NCBI RefSeq assembly: GCF_900111315.1
Contig: NZ_FOGU01000003.1
Coordinates: forward strand, 345,718 to 409,717
Length of the DNA: 64,000 nt
Reading direction: 5' to 3'
Source: Tranquillimonas rosea
GTDB taxonomy: Bacteria > Pseudomonadota > Alphaproteobacteria > Rhodobacterales > Rhodobacteraceae
Shown here: piece by piece, positions 42,824-50,761 of the stretch
Numbering within the stretch: position 1 is the first letter of the stretch
How the letters are laid out: the number at the start of each line of letters is the position of its first letter
Program-made: the position numbers and the translations under genes
The notes under the pieces: generated by a model
Told to the model about the DNA's origin: nothing
The model's database searches: none
What the model saw: the letters and a program-made list of their open reading frames with translations, nothing else

Positions 42824-44511
42824 CAGATGTTTCCTTTCTTCAGTTCCGACACGGCGAAATCCGCCGCCCGCGCGGTCAGCGCCATGTAGGTGAGCGAGGG
42901 GTTCACGCAGGAGGCCGATGTCATGCAGGCGCCGTCGGTGACGAATACGTTGGGCGCGTCCCAGACCTGGTTGTGGCCGTTCAGCACGCTGGTCTTGGGG
43001 TCGCGGCCCATACGCGCCGTGCCCATTTCGTGAATACCCTGTCCGGGTGCGTAACCCCAGTCGAAGCCCTCGACGTCCGAGCCACCCGCCGCGGTCAGCA
43101 TGTCCACCGCGTCGCCGCGCATGTCCTTGCGCATCAGCTCCTCGTTCTCGCCGATCTCGACCGAGAACTTCAGCACCGGCAGCCCCCAGGCGTCGGTCAC
43201 CTGCGGGTCGAGCGCGATGTGGTTGCTGTGCGCGGGAAGCATCTCGCCGAAGGCCAGCATCATCATCGTCCACTCGCCGGGCCGCGACAGCGCGCCCTTC
43301 AGGTCGGCCCCGTTGCCCAGTTCCGCGACCGAGCGGTCCCAGCCCTCGCGCCCGGCGCCGCCCTGGTAGCCGAAGCCGCGCACGTAGTCGCGGGTGTCGC
43401 CGCCCCAGTTGCGGTAGCGCGGCATGTAATAGCCCGTGGGACGGCGGCCGTAGTAGTACTTGTCCTCGAACCCCTCGATGGTGGCCGTGGCGCCGGTGCG
43501 GAAGTGGTGGTCCATCACGTTGTGGCCCAACTCGCCCGAGGACGAGCCGAGGCCCCCCTCCCACACGTCGGTGGCCGAGTTCATCAGGATCCACGTCGAG
43601 TTGAAGGTCGAGGCGTTCAGGAAGATGACATCGGCGGTGTATTCGTAGGTCTGGCCACTCTCGGCGTCGATCACCTCGACGCCCGTCGCGCGCCCCGCGT
43701 CCTTGTCGTAGCGGACCTGCCGCACGATCGAATAGGGCCTGAGCGTCAGGTTGCCTGTCGCCATCGCCGCCGGCAGCGTCGAGGATTGCGTGGCGAAATA
43801 CGCGCCGTAGGGGCAGCCCAGCCAGCACTTGTCACGGTACTGGCAGCGGGTGCGCCCCTCTTCCGGCTTGTCCTCGGTCATGTTCGCCATGCGGGCGTTG
43901 ATCAGGTGCCGGGTGCCGTCGAACTCGGTCCTGATCCGCTCCGACACCGTCTTTTCCACGATGTTCAGCGGAATCGGCGGCTGGAAGTTGCCGTCGGGCA
44001 GCACGTCCAGACCGTCGCGGTTGCCCGAGATGCCGGCATGTCCTTCGACGTAATCGTACCACGGCGCGAGATCGTCGTAGCGGATCGGCCAGTCGACGGC
44101 GATCCCCTCCTTGCCGTTGGCCTCGAAGTCCTCGGCGTTCCAGCGATAGGTGTGCCGCCCCCACAGGAGCGACCGCCCGCCCACGTGGTAGCCGCGATAC
44201 CAGTCGAAGCGCTTCTCCTCGGTATAGGGGTTCTCCTGCTCGTCGGCCCACATGCCGTGGGTCGGCTCGTTCAGGGGATAGTCGCGGCTCAGCACCGGGT
44301 GCTTTTCGACCATCTCGCGCGTGGGCTCGCCGCGGTGGGGATAATCCCACGCCTCCTTCTGAGCGTTCACGTAGTCGACCTGGTGCTCGATGTTGCGCCC
44401 GCGTTCGAGCAGCAGGACCTTGAGTCCCTTCTCGGTCAGCTCCTTGGCGGCCCAGCCGCCGCTGATCCCCGAGCCCACGACGATCGCGTCGTAGTGCATG
44501 TCGTCAGCCAT
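42823..44511 (-). CDS. GMC-family FAD dehydrogenase, sugar/glycoside oxidising
   Basis: 562 residues. The FAD-binding GxGxxG is GSGISGGWAAKELTEKGLKV near residues 13-32. Family features are YRGYHVGGRSLLWGRHTYRW, the Cys-rich RCQYRDKCWLGCPYGA, and the C-terminal HEMGTARMG and VTDGACMTSASCVNPSLTYM with the catalytic His/Asn. It has no signal of its own and probably rides out with subunit 3. Relatives include glucoside 3-dehydrogenases and gluconate or fructose dehydrogenases. With DUF1080 and isomerase partners, C3 oxidation of glycosides is the best guess. Strong GAGGAGGAG upstream of ATG. Confidence 0.92.
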   Translation of the reverse strand: MADDMHYDAIVVGSGISGGWAAKELTEKGLKVLLLERGRNIEHQVDYVNAQKEAWDYPHRGEPTREMVEKHPVLSRDYPLNEPTHGMWADEQENPYTEEKRFDWYRGYHVGGRSLLWGRHTYRWNAEDFEANGKEGIAVDWPIRYDDLAPWYDYVEGHAGISGNRDGLDVLPDGNFQPPIPLNIVEKTVSERIRTEFDGTRHLINARMANMTEDKPEEGRTRCQYRDKCWLGCPYGAYFATQSSTLPAAMATGNLTLRPYSIVRQVRYDKDAGRATGVEVIDAESGQTYEYTADVIFLNASTFNSTWILMNSATDVWEGGLGSSSGELGHNVMDHHFRTGATATIEGFEDKYYYGRRPTGYYMPRYRNWGGDTRDYVRGFGYQGGAGREGWDRSVAELGNGADLKGALSRPGEWTMMMLAFGEMLPAHSNHIALDPQVTDAWGLPVLKFSVEIGENEELMRKDMRGDAVDMLTAAGGSDVEGFDWGYAPGQGIHEMGTARMGRDPKTSVLNGHNQVWDAPNVFVTDGACMTSASCVNPSLTYMALTARAADFAVSELKKGNI

Positions 44512-44545
44512 TCTCGTCTCCTCCTCTGGCGTGTCGCTGGATGTC

Positions 44546-45412
44546 TCAGACGGTGCAGATCTCCACCGCGTCGCGCAGCGCGGCGCTGGCGGGGTCGGCG
44601 GTGGGGATGAATTCCTGCGCGAGGTAGCCGGTGAAGCCGGTCTCCTCGATTGCGCGGACGATGGCGGGACAGCGCAGCTCCTGCCCTTCGCCTATCTCGT
44701 GCCGGCCGGGCACCCCGGCGGTGTGGTAATGGCCGAAACAGTCGCCGTGATCGCGGATCGTCCGGATCACGTCGCCCTCCATGATCTGCATGTGGTAGAT
44801 GTCGTAGAGTAGGCGGAAACTGTCCGAACCCAGCCGGTTGCACAGCTCGACGCCCCAGGGCGACGTGTCCGCCATGTAGTCGGGGTGATCGACCTTCGAG
44901 TTCAGAAGCTCCATGTGCAGGACGACGCCCCGCTCTTCGGCCCGGCCGAGGATGCGCTTGATCCCCTTCTCGGCGTTCGCCAGCCCGGTTCCGGGATCCA
45001 TGCCCCGCGCGTTTCCGGAAAACAGGATCAGGTTGCGATAGCCGGCCTCGGCCACGAGATCGATGTGACGCTCGTAGCTGGCGACCAGCGCGTCGTGGAA
45101 TTGCGGGTCGGCGAAGCCGTCGGTCAGGTTCGGCTCGGCACCGTTGCACATCGAACTGTCGAGACCCGCCGCCTTCAGCGTGGGCCAGTCGTCGGGACCG
45201 ACGAGGTCGATGGCCTGCAGGCCGATGTCGTTGGCCAGATCGCAGAGATCCGGCAGCGCGGTGTCGCCGAAGGTCCAGCGCGCGACCGCGTGTTTCACCC
45301 CGCCGTCCTTGGGCGACGTCCCCTGGGCCCGCGCTGTGCCCGCCTGCAGGCTCGCCGCCCCGGCCAGCGCGGCCAGTCCCAACTCGCGTCGGGTGATGTC
45401 GGATTTGTCCAT
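44546..45412 (-). CDS. Tat-exported sugar isomerase-fold (TIM barrel) protein, hydroxypyruvate isomerase-like
   Basis: 288 residues. A Tat-type signal (DITRRELGLAALAGAASLQA, then GTARAQ) precedes an AP-endonuclease-2 TIM barrel: WTFGDTALPDLCDLANDIGL, NLILFSGNARGMDP, VVLHMELLNSKVDHPDY, LLYDIYHMQIMEGDVIRTIR and YLAQEFIPT. The Glu, Asp, His and Glu of the metal site are all present. Sequence resembles hydroxypyruvate isomerase, but the export signal and neighbours argue for action on a keto-sugar in the periplasm, as an isomerase or eliminase. Strong GGGAGGAG before the ATG. Confidence 0.88.
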   Translation of the reverse strand: MDKSDITRRELGLAALAGAASLQAGTARAQGTSPKDGGVKHAVARWTFGDTALPDLCDLANDIGLQAIDLVGPDDWPTLKAAGLDSSMCNGAEPNLTDGFADPQFHDALVASYERHIDLVAEAGYRNLILFSGNARGMDPGTGLANAEKGIKRILGRAEERGVVLHMELLNSKVDHPDYMADTSPWGVELCNRLGSDSFRLLYDIYHMQIMEGDVIRTIRDHGDCFGHYHTAGVPGRHEIGEGQELRCPAIVRAIEETGFTGYLAQEFIPTADPASAALRDAVEICTV

Positions 45413-45452
45413 GTCGCTCCTCCCTGGGTGGTCGGCACACACCCTCCCGGTG

Positions 45453-45526
45453 CCGGCCCGAGAGGTCTCGGGCCGGTCGCGCCGACCGTGTCCGTGTCGG
45501 ATTGGCGGCCCCCTCGCGCGGGGGGC
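45453..45526. repeat. two strong stem-loops in the spacer between the two isomerase-fold genes
   Basis: CCGGCCCGAGA and TCTCGGGCCGG (45453-45476) form an 11-bp stem with a tiny loop. GCCCCC and GGGGGC (45508-45513, 45521-45526) form a second. No T-run. They may tune relative expression or mark mRNA processing between the first gene and the rest of the cluster. Confidence 0.5.
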
Positions 45527-45538
45527 GCGATCAAATGA

Positions 45539-46384
45539 TCAGTTCGCGGCGTCCTGCGGCAGCTCGGCTCGCAGGTATTCGGCCCCCTCGGCGATCACGC
45601 CCGCCGCGTCCGCGGGCAGGTCATGCTCGATGATGTACCATTCGGTGCCGACCTCCTGCGCGGCCTCCAGGATGCCCGGCCATTCCAGCGTGCCGACGCC
45701 CACGGCGGCGAAACCGCGCTGGTCCTCGTTCTCGCCCTCGGGCGCGTTGTCCTTGGCGTGGACAGCGAAGACGCGGTCGCCGATGGTGCGCAGGAACTCC
45801 GACGGATCGTGGCCACCTCTTTCGACCCAGGCGAGGTCCACCTGGGCGAGCAGGTCCGGGCCCGCGGCCTCGAACAGGATCTCCAGCGCGGTCTGCCCGT
45901 CATACTCCACCATCTCGAAATCGTGGTTGTGATAGGCCAGCCGCATGTCCTCTTCGGCAAGGTCCTCGGCAATGCCGGCCAGTTCCTCGCCCAGATCGCG
46001 CCAGCCTTCGGCGTCGGACGGACGCTGTTCTTCGGCAAGGTAGGGCACGGTGATCGTGTCGTTGCCGATCGCCCTGTTGAACTGGACGGTGTCGTCGATG
46101 CCCTCGCGCAGCGAGTCGAGCTGGACGTGGCTCGAGATCACCTCGATCCCGTGCTCATCCAGCAGACCGGTCATCTCTTCGGCGCTGACGTCATGGGTCC
46201 CGACGGTCTCGATCGCGGTGACGCCCGCATCCTCGACGGCCTGCAATTGCTCTTCCAGCGTGCCGAGATCGCGCAGGGTGTACATCTGCACCGCGATGGG
46301 CAGCGCGTCCTGCGCCGCGGCCGGCAGCGCCACCGCGCCGGCAAGGATAGTGCCAAGCGCGGCATGGCGAATGTGCTGAGTCAT
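45539..46384 (-). CDS. exported sugar isomerase/epimerase-fold (TIM barrel) protein
   Basis: 281 residues. Sec signal MTQHIRHAALGTILAGAVAL, cleaved after PAAAQ. The mature barrel begins LPIAVQMYTLRDLGTLEEQL and includes DMRLAYHNHDFEMVEYDG, QVDLAWVERGGHDP and WYIIEHDLPADAAG. The Glu/Asp/His/Glu metal ligands of the family are visible. It resembles the periplasmic xylose-isomerase-type proteins that accompany DUF1080 proteins in keto-sugar clusters. It is the first gene of the cluster. GGAGGAG precedes the ATG and a LacI-type operator lies 32 bases upstream. Confidence 0.88.
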   Translation of the reverse strand: MTQHIRHAALGTILAGAVALPAAAQDALPIAVQMYTLRDLGTLEEQLQAVEDAGVTAIETVGTHDVSAEEMTGLLDEHGIEVISSHVQLDSLREGIDDTVQFNRAIGNDTITVPYLAEEQRPSDAEGWRDLGEELAGIAEDLAEEDMRLAYHNHDFEMVEYDGQTALEILFEAAGPDLLAQVDLAWVERGGHDPSEFLRTIGDRVFAVHAKDNAPEGENEDQRGFAAVGVGTLEWPGILEAAQEVGTEWYIIEHDLPADAAGVIAEGAEYLRAELPQDAAN

Positions 46385-46415
46385 GTCTCCTCCCTCAAAT
46401 GAGCTCGAATCCACC

Positions 46416-46431
46416 GTGTAATCGTTTACAC
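46416..46431. promoter_or_regulatory. LacI-type operator upstream of the exported sugar-oxidation cluster
   Basis: GTGTAATCGTTTACAC: GTGTAA and TTACAC are perfect inverted arms around a central TCGT, giving the core CG of LacI/GalR operators. It is 32 bases upstream of the first gene. No LacI gene adjoins; the only one in the window, at 58 kb, has a different preferred site. Confidence 0.6.
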
Positions 46432-46588
46432 AATTTTTCAATCATAGATTGTCTGGCGACGGAAATGGGCCAAGACCCGCACTCGGAGGGCCGCGTCCCC
46501 TGCACTTCAGTGCGCCGTGCGGCCTCGCGGAGGCGGGCTCTGCTGACAGGCGCCGAACGCGTGCCGAGCCATCGTTCGACACCTTGCC

Positions 46589-46607
46589 ATTGATAGTTTC
46601 GATCAAT
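46589..46607. promoter_or_regulatory. palindrome upstream of LysR gene
   Basis: ATTGAT-N7-ATCAAT, perfect arms, 16 bases before the LysR ATG. It has the T-N11-A character of LysR sites and could be autoregulatory. Confidence 0.45.
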
Positions 46608-46623
46608 ACCGGTGATACTCGAG

Positions 46624-47499
46624 ATGACCCGCCAGACCTTCGATCTCGAACAGCTTCGCGCCTTCGTCGCGGTGATCGACACCGGCGGCTTCACCGCCGC
46701 CGCGCGCGCCAGCGGGGCGCTGCAATCCACGATCAGCATGAAGATCAAGCGGCTCGAGGCGGAGGTCGGCCAGCCGCTGCTGGTTCGGCTGGGGCGCGGC
46801 GTCGCCCCCACCGCCGCGGGGCAGGATCTCTCTGCCCACGCGCGGGATATGCTGCGGCTCAACGATCAGGCCTGGGGCAGCCTCTCGAGCAACCGATTGA
46901 GCGGGCAGGTTCGGCTCGGGGTGCCCGACGACTACGCGGCGCAGCTTTCGGACACGATCCGGGCGTTCCGGCTTCAGCACCCGGAGGTCACGCTCGATCT
47001 TTCCTGCGCCTTCTCGGTCGAGCTGATGCGGCAGGTCCAGGACGGCGCGCTCGACCTCGCGGTGGTCACGCGGATGCCCAGTGTCCCCGGCGGCGAGATC
47101 CTGCGCCGCGAGCCGATGCAGTGGGTCTCGGCGCCGGACTTCCGTCCCGACGACGCGGCGCCGCTGCCGCTGTCGGTCTATCCGAAGGAGGTCTGCGTTC
47201 TGCGGACCTCGATGACGGAGGCGCTGAGCGCGGCCGGCATGCCGTGGCGGATCGCCTATACGAGCATGAGCCTGACCGGACAGACTGCGATGGTGGGCGC
47301 CGGCCTCGCCATGACGGCGCTCACCCGGAGCATGATGCAGCAGGCCGCACAGGCGGTCGGGCCGGCCTCGGTGTCCGGGCTGCCGGCGCTGCCGGAGATC
47401 GAGATCGCACTGCACCGACGGCCGGGACGGCCCACCGAGGCAGCGCGCCTCCTTGGCGACATGCTCAAGGAGCGGTTCGTCGCAGGCGGCGGGGTATGA
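46624..47499 (+). CDS. LysR-family transcription regulator
   Basis: 291 residues. The HTH is FDLEQLRAFVAVIDTGGFTA, ARASGALQSTISMKIKRLEA, followed by a type-2 periplasmic-binding effector domain (GQVRLGVPDDYAAQLSDTIR, ALDLAVVTRM). The ATG at 46624 is chosen over GTG at 46612; both lack a clear ribosome site. It is divergent from the exported sugar cluster (240 bases) and convergent, with a 35-base overlap, with the EamA gene. Its target is unknown; the EamA exporter is as likely as the sugar cluster. Confidence 0.9.
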   Translation: MTRQTFDLEQLRAFVAVIDTGGFTAAARASGALQSTISMKIKRLEAEVGQPLLVRLGRGVAPTAAGQDLSAHARDMLRLNDQAWGSLSSNRLSGQVRLGVPDDYAAQLSDTIRAFRLQHPEVTLDLSCAFSVELMRQVQDGALDLAVVTRMPSVPGGEILRREPMQWVSAPDFRPDDAAPLPLSVYPKEVCVLRTSMTEALSAAGMPWRIAYTSMSLTGQTAMVGAGLAMTALTRSMMQQAAQAVGPASVSGLPALPEIEIALHRRPGRPTEAARLLGDMLKERFVAGGGV

Positions 47500-48424
47500 G
47501 CGACAAAAGCCGCATTCCAAACTCGTCATTCCGGCTCGCGATGACGATGCCGCCCATCACCAGAGTTGCACCGAGCAAGAGCTTCCAGGTGAGTTCCGTC
47601 GCTCCGATGGACGCCAGAAGGGCCGTGGCCACCACCGGCACCCCGTAGGCCATGGTTCCAACGGTGCGGGACGGGCCTTTTGCCACGCCGTAGGCCCAGG
47701 CGATGAAGGCAATGCCGTAGGGCCCCAGCCCGATCGCCGCCGCCACGGCGAAGCCGCGCGGATCGAAGGTGAGCGCCACGGGTTCCAGCGCGAAGTGGCA
47801 CAGGCCCGCGCCGACCGCGGCGAGCGTGAAGATGCGCGGCCAGGCATCCGGACCGAGCTGACCGCCGCGCTTCAGCATCAACGAATAGACGACCCAGGAA
47901 AGACCGGAAAGAAGTCCCGCGGCATAGCCCATGACCCGGTCCGCCGTGACCGCCCCACTGCCGGTTCCGAGGATGAGCACCGCCGAGCCCAGGAACGCGA
48001 CCGCGCCCCCGCATATCGCCAAGGCCCGCAGCCGCCCAGTGTCCAGCACCTCGCTCGCCATGACGAACATCAGCGGCCAGACATAGGTGATCAGCGTCAC
48101 CTGTGCCGCCGGTGCCCGGTCGAGACCGATGAAGTAGAAACCGATCGCGCCGATCAGTCCCAGCGCCAGCCCGAGCCCCCTCCCGAACGAGAGCGGCCGA
48201 TGCCCGGTGTCGAGCTCCGGATGCCGCAGCACCACGACCCAACTTCGCAGCGTTTCCATCACCGCCGCGGCCACCAGCGCGATCGTGGCAGTGAGAAAGG
48301 GCGGCTGGTCCCCGATCATAAGCCTGAGCGCCGGCAGACAGCCCCACAGGACCACCGCCGCTCCGGCAGCGCCCAGCGGGATCCAGCCTGTCGAAATCCG
48401 GTTGCTCAGCGGTCGGTTCTGCAT
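47465..48424 (-). CDS. EamA/DMT-family transporter
   Basis: 319 residues with ten predicted helices and two EamA repeats (WIPLGAAGAAVVLWGCLPAL; VMGYAAGLLSGLSWVVYSLM). A GAIGFYFIGLDRAPAAQVTL segment resembles aromatic-amino-acid exporters of the YddG type. It is an inner-membrane drug/metabolite exporter. Its 3' end overlaps the convergent LysR gene by 35 bases. The basic C-terminal tail is cytoplasmic. The ~190 bases upstream hold no gene and presumably its promoter. Confidence 0.88.
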   Translation of the reverse strand: MQNRPLSNRISTGWIPLGAAGAAVVLWGCLPALRLMIGDQPPFLTATIALVAAAVMETLRSWVVVLRHPELDTGHRPLSFGRGLGLALGLIGAIGFYFIGLDRAPAAQVTLITYVWPLMFVMASEVLDTGRLRALAICGGAVAFLGSAVLILGTGSGAVTADRVMGYAAGLLSGLSWVVYSLMLKRGGQLGPDAWPRIFTLAAVGAGLCHFALEPVALTFDPRGFAVAAAIGLGPYGIAFIAWAYGVAKGPSRTVGTMAYGVPVVATALLASIGATELTWKLLLGATLVMGGIVIASRNDEFGMRLLSLIPRRLRRTAP

Positions 48425-48618
48425 GTGAGGGCCTCTCTGGTGGAAGGTGACGATCCGTATCGCAGACCTCGTCTCCGCAGCCCTCACGAGCCAGACCGGA
48501 GCGGTGATTGTTGTGATCAAGACTTGTGATGGAACGCGATCCGGGCGTCGTGGCGAGCCGCGGTGTGCGGCAGCTCGAAGTTCGAACTGGTAGCGGCGGC
48601 AGATGACGAGGTCCAGGC

Positions 48619-49437
48619 TCAGGCACGCGCGCTGGAGGCGTCGATCTCGGCTGCGAGTTGTTGGCACTTGGCACCGGCCCATTCGTGCGCATCGGCACCG
48701 AACAAGAGCCGTCGCGCAGGAGCGGCAGAGGACGCTTCGGCGACGATCAGGGCGGCAAGGTCCTCGGGGTAGTTCTGCTGCGCGCCGTTCGCTTGTGAGA
48801 TGAAACGTCGGAATCCCTCCACGACCTCGGCATAGTCCGCAATCTCGACACTTCCCTGCCGCGCGGTGGACGGGTCGAGAAAGTTCGTGCGCATCATTCC
48901 CGGCTCCACGACGAGAGAGCGGATGCCGAGCGGTGCGATCTCTTCGGCGAGGCCCTCCATCCAGCCTTCGAGCGCGAACTTGGACGCCGCATAGACCGAT
49001 CCGCCCTGGTTCGAGACGAGGCCGTTGACCGACGAGATCGTCACGATCAGACCCGAGCGCTGCCGGCGCATCGTGGGCAGCACCGCGCGCGCCACGTTCA
49101 TCGCGCCAAAGAGGTTGATCTCGAACTGCCGGCGCACGTCCTCGTCCGGGATCGTCTCGAACCATCCAAGCTGAGCGCGGCCGGCATTGTTGACCAGCAC
49201 GTCGATCCGGCCGAACGCGTCGACAGCGGCGTCATGCGCCGCCGAAGCCGCCTCGGGATCGGTCACGTCGAGCGGCAGCACGAGCAGGCTATCGTCTGAG
49301 ACGGAAAGGCTTTTGACGATCCCGTCGACCGTCCGGCTGGTCGCGACGACCTTGTCGCCAGCGGCGAGTGCATCCCGGGCGATCAGATGGCCCAGCCCCC
49401 TGCCCGCTCCGGTGATGAACCATATCTTGTCAATCAT
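48619..49437 (-). CDS. short-chain dehydrogenase/reductase
   Basis: 272 residues. The cofactor motif is TGAGRGLG (9-16), with NNAG at 83-86. The catalytic Ser (ISSVNG) and Tyr149-Lys153 (YAASK) are present. An Arg after beta-2 (TSRT) suggests NADP preference. It resembles the SDR subgroup often divergent from a LysR regulator in proteobacteria. Strong AGGAG upstream of the ATG. Substrate unknown. Confidence 0.92.
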   Translation of the reverse strand: MIDKIWFITGAGRGLGHLIARDALAAGDKVVATSRTVDGIVKSLSVSDDSLLVLPLDVTDPEAASAAHDAAVDAFGRIDVLVNNAGRAQLGWFETIPDEDVRRQFEINLFGAMNVARAVLPTMRRQRSGLIVTISSVNGLVSNQGGSVYAASKFALEGWMEGLAEEIAPLGIRSLVVEPGMMRTNFLDPSTARQGSVEIADYAEVVEGFRRFISQANGAQQNYPEDLAALIVAEASSAAPARRLLFGADAHEWAGAKCQQLAAEIDASSARA

Positions 49438-49517
49438 GGTCAGCTCCTCTTGTTTGCTGACCTTCTATTAGTTCATGGATGCAGTTCGCGATTAGTGCTT
49501 GGGGACTTGTCGGACTG

Positions 49518-49532
49518 AGTAGTATTGCTACT
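49518..49532. promoter_or_regulatory. palindrome in the SDR/LysR divergent region
   Basis: AGTAG-TATTG-CTACT, perfect 5-bp arms, immediately upstream of the LysR start. A possible LysR binding half-site region controlling both genes. Confidence 0.4.
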
Positions 49533-49534
49533 GA

Positions 49535-50455
49535 ATGAACCCGCGCAAATTCTCCGACCTCGTCATCTTCCACCGCGTTGCGGAAAAGCGCAGCTTCACC
49601 GCCGCGGCCCGCAGCCTCGGCGTGACCCAGTCCGCCGTCAGCCAGACCGTGAAGCGCCTCGAGGGCGACCTCAGGATACGGTTGCTGTCACGCTCAACGC
49701 GCAGCCTTTCCCCGACGGCGGCGGGCGAGCGTCTGCTGCACACGCTTTCTCCGGTCATCGCGGAAATTGATGCCGAGATCGACGATCTGGAACAGCTGCG
49801 CGAGGAGCCGGGCGGGCGCCTGCGCGTGACTTGCGGAAAGCACGCCGCGAATACGCTGGTCTGGCCGGCCTTCTCGCGGCTGCTCGCGGCCCATCCCGAG
49901 ATCGAGGGCGAGCTGAGCGTCGAGAACGGCTATGTCGATATCGTCGCCGAGCGGTTCGACGTCGGGGTACGGATGCGCGACGATCTGGAAATGGACATGG
50001 TCTCCGTACCCGTAGGGCCGCCCTTGAGGTCCGTCGTAGTGGGGGCGCCGGGGTATCTCGCCACCTGCGACCGGCCCCGCATACCGCGAGACCTGGCCGG
50101 GCATCGCTGCATCGGCTTCAGGACTGCCGGCGGCACCCTGTCGCCGTGGTCGTTCGAGAAGGATGGGCATGCCGAGACGGTGAAGGTCACACCTTCCGTC
50201 GTCGTCAACGATGGTGATGCGCTCGTGGGGGCGGCTCATGCGAGGATGGGGCTGGCCTACATGCTCGAAGACCTCGCCGCGCCCTTTCTGGCCGACGGCC
50301 GTCTTGTCGAGGTCCTCTCGGACTGGAGCCCCGAGTTTCCGGGCTATCACGCCTTCTATTCAAGTCGCCGCCAACCAACCCGCGCCTTCACCTTGTTTCT
50401 CGAACGCCTGCGGCAGGTGGCCAGAGAGAGAACCGTCGCGAGGGAAGCGGGCTGA
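49535..50455 (+). CDS. LysR-family regulator divergent from the SDR gene
   Basis: 306 residues. HTH: FSDLVIFHRVAEKRSFTAAA, RSLGVTQSAVSQTVKRLEGD. The effector domain (GGRLRVTCGKHAANTLVWPA; RFDVGVRMRDDLEMDMVSVP) is of the CrgA/DsdC-like subgroup that commonly regulates a neighbouring oxidoreductase. The divergent SDR is the likely target. No clear Shine-Dalgarno precedes the ATG; the message could be nearly leaderless. Confidence 0.92.
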   Translation: MNPRKFSDLVIFHRVAEKRSFTAAARSLGVTQSAVSQTVKRLEGDLRIRLLSRSTRSLSPTAAGERLLHTLSPVIAEIDAEIDDLEQLREEPGGRLRVTCGKHAANTLVWPAFSRLLAAHPEIEGELSVENGYVDIVAERFDVGVRMRDDLEMDMVSVPVGPPLRSVVVGAPGYLATCDRPRIPRDLAGHRCIGFRTAGGTLSPWSFEKDGHAETVKVTPSVVVNDGDALVGAAHARMGLAYMLEDLAAPFLADGRLVEVLSDWSPEFPGYHAFYSSRRQPTRAFTLFLERLRQVARERTVAREAG

Positions 50456-50761
50456 GCGTCTTGAATAGCAGCAGACGCGCCGAACCTGCGGGCGACAGCG
50501 GACAGAGCCGTCACTCGCCGCTTGTCGCCTCGCGGGCGATGTCACCCAGGCTTTTCGCCCCGTATCGCGCCGATACGAGCTCCACGGCTTCGGATTCGAC
50601 AAGGGTCCGATTGACGGCGCGTTCCACAGGGCAGCCCGGATGATCCCGCGCTTCTGGGGCCCTGCCGCACCGGGGCGGCCCAGCGCGGCGAAGACGGCGG
50701 CCATCGAGATGTCGTCCAGCGCTTTCGAGACCCGGATGTCCATTTTGAACAGGAAATATCG
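50456..50761. other. intergenic stretch, possible coding relic
   Basis: No intact gene. On the minus strand one frame reads MDIRVSKALDDISMAAVFAA and another ends VELVSARYGAKSLGDIAREA then a stop, suggesting a frameshifted small gene, but I recognise neither half. Confidence 0.3.
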
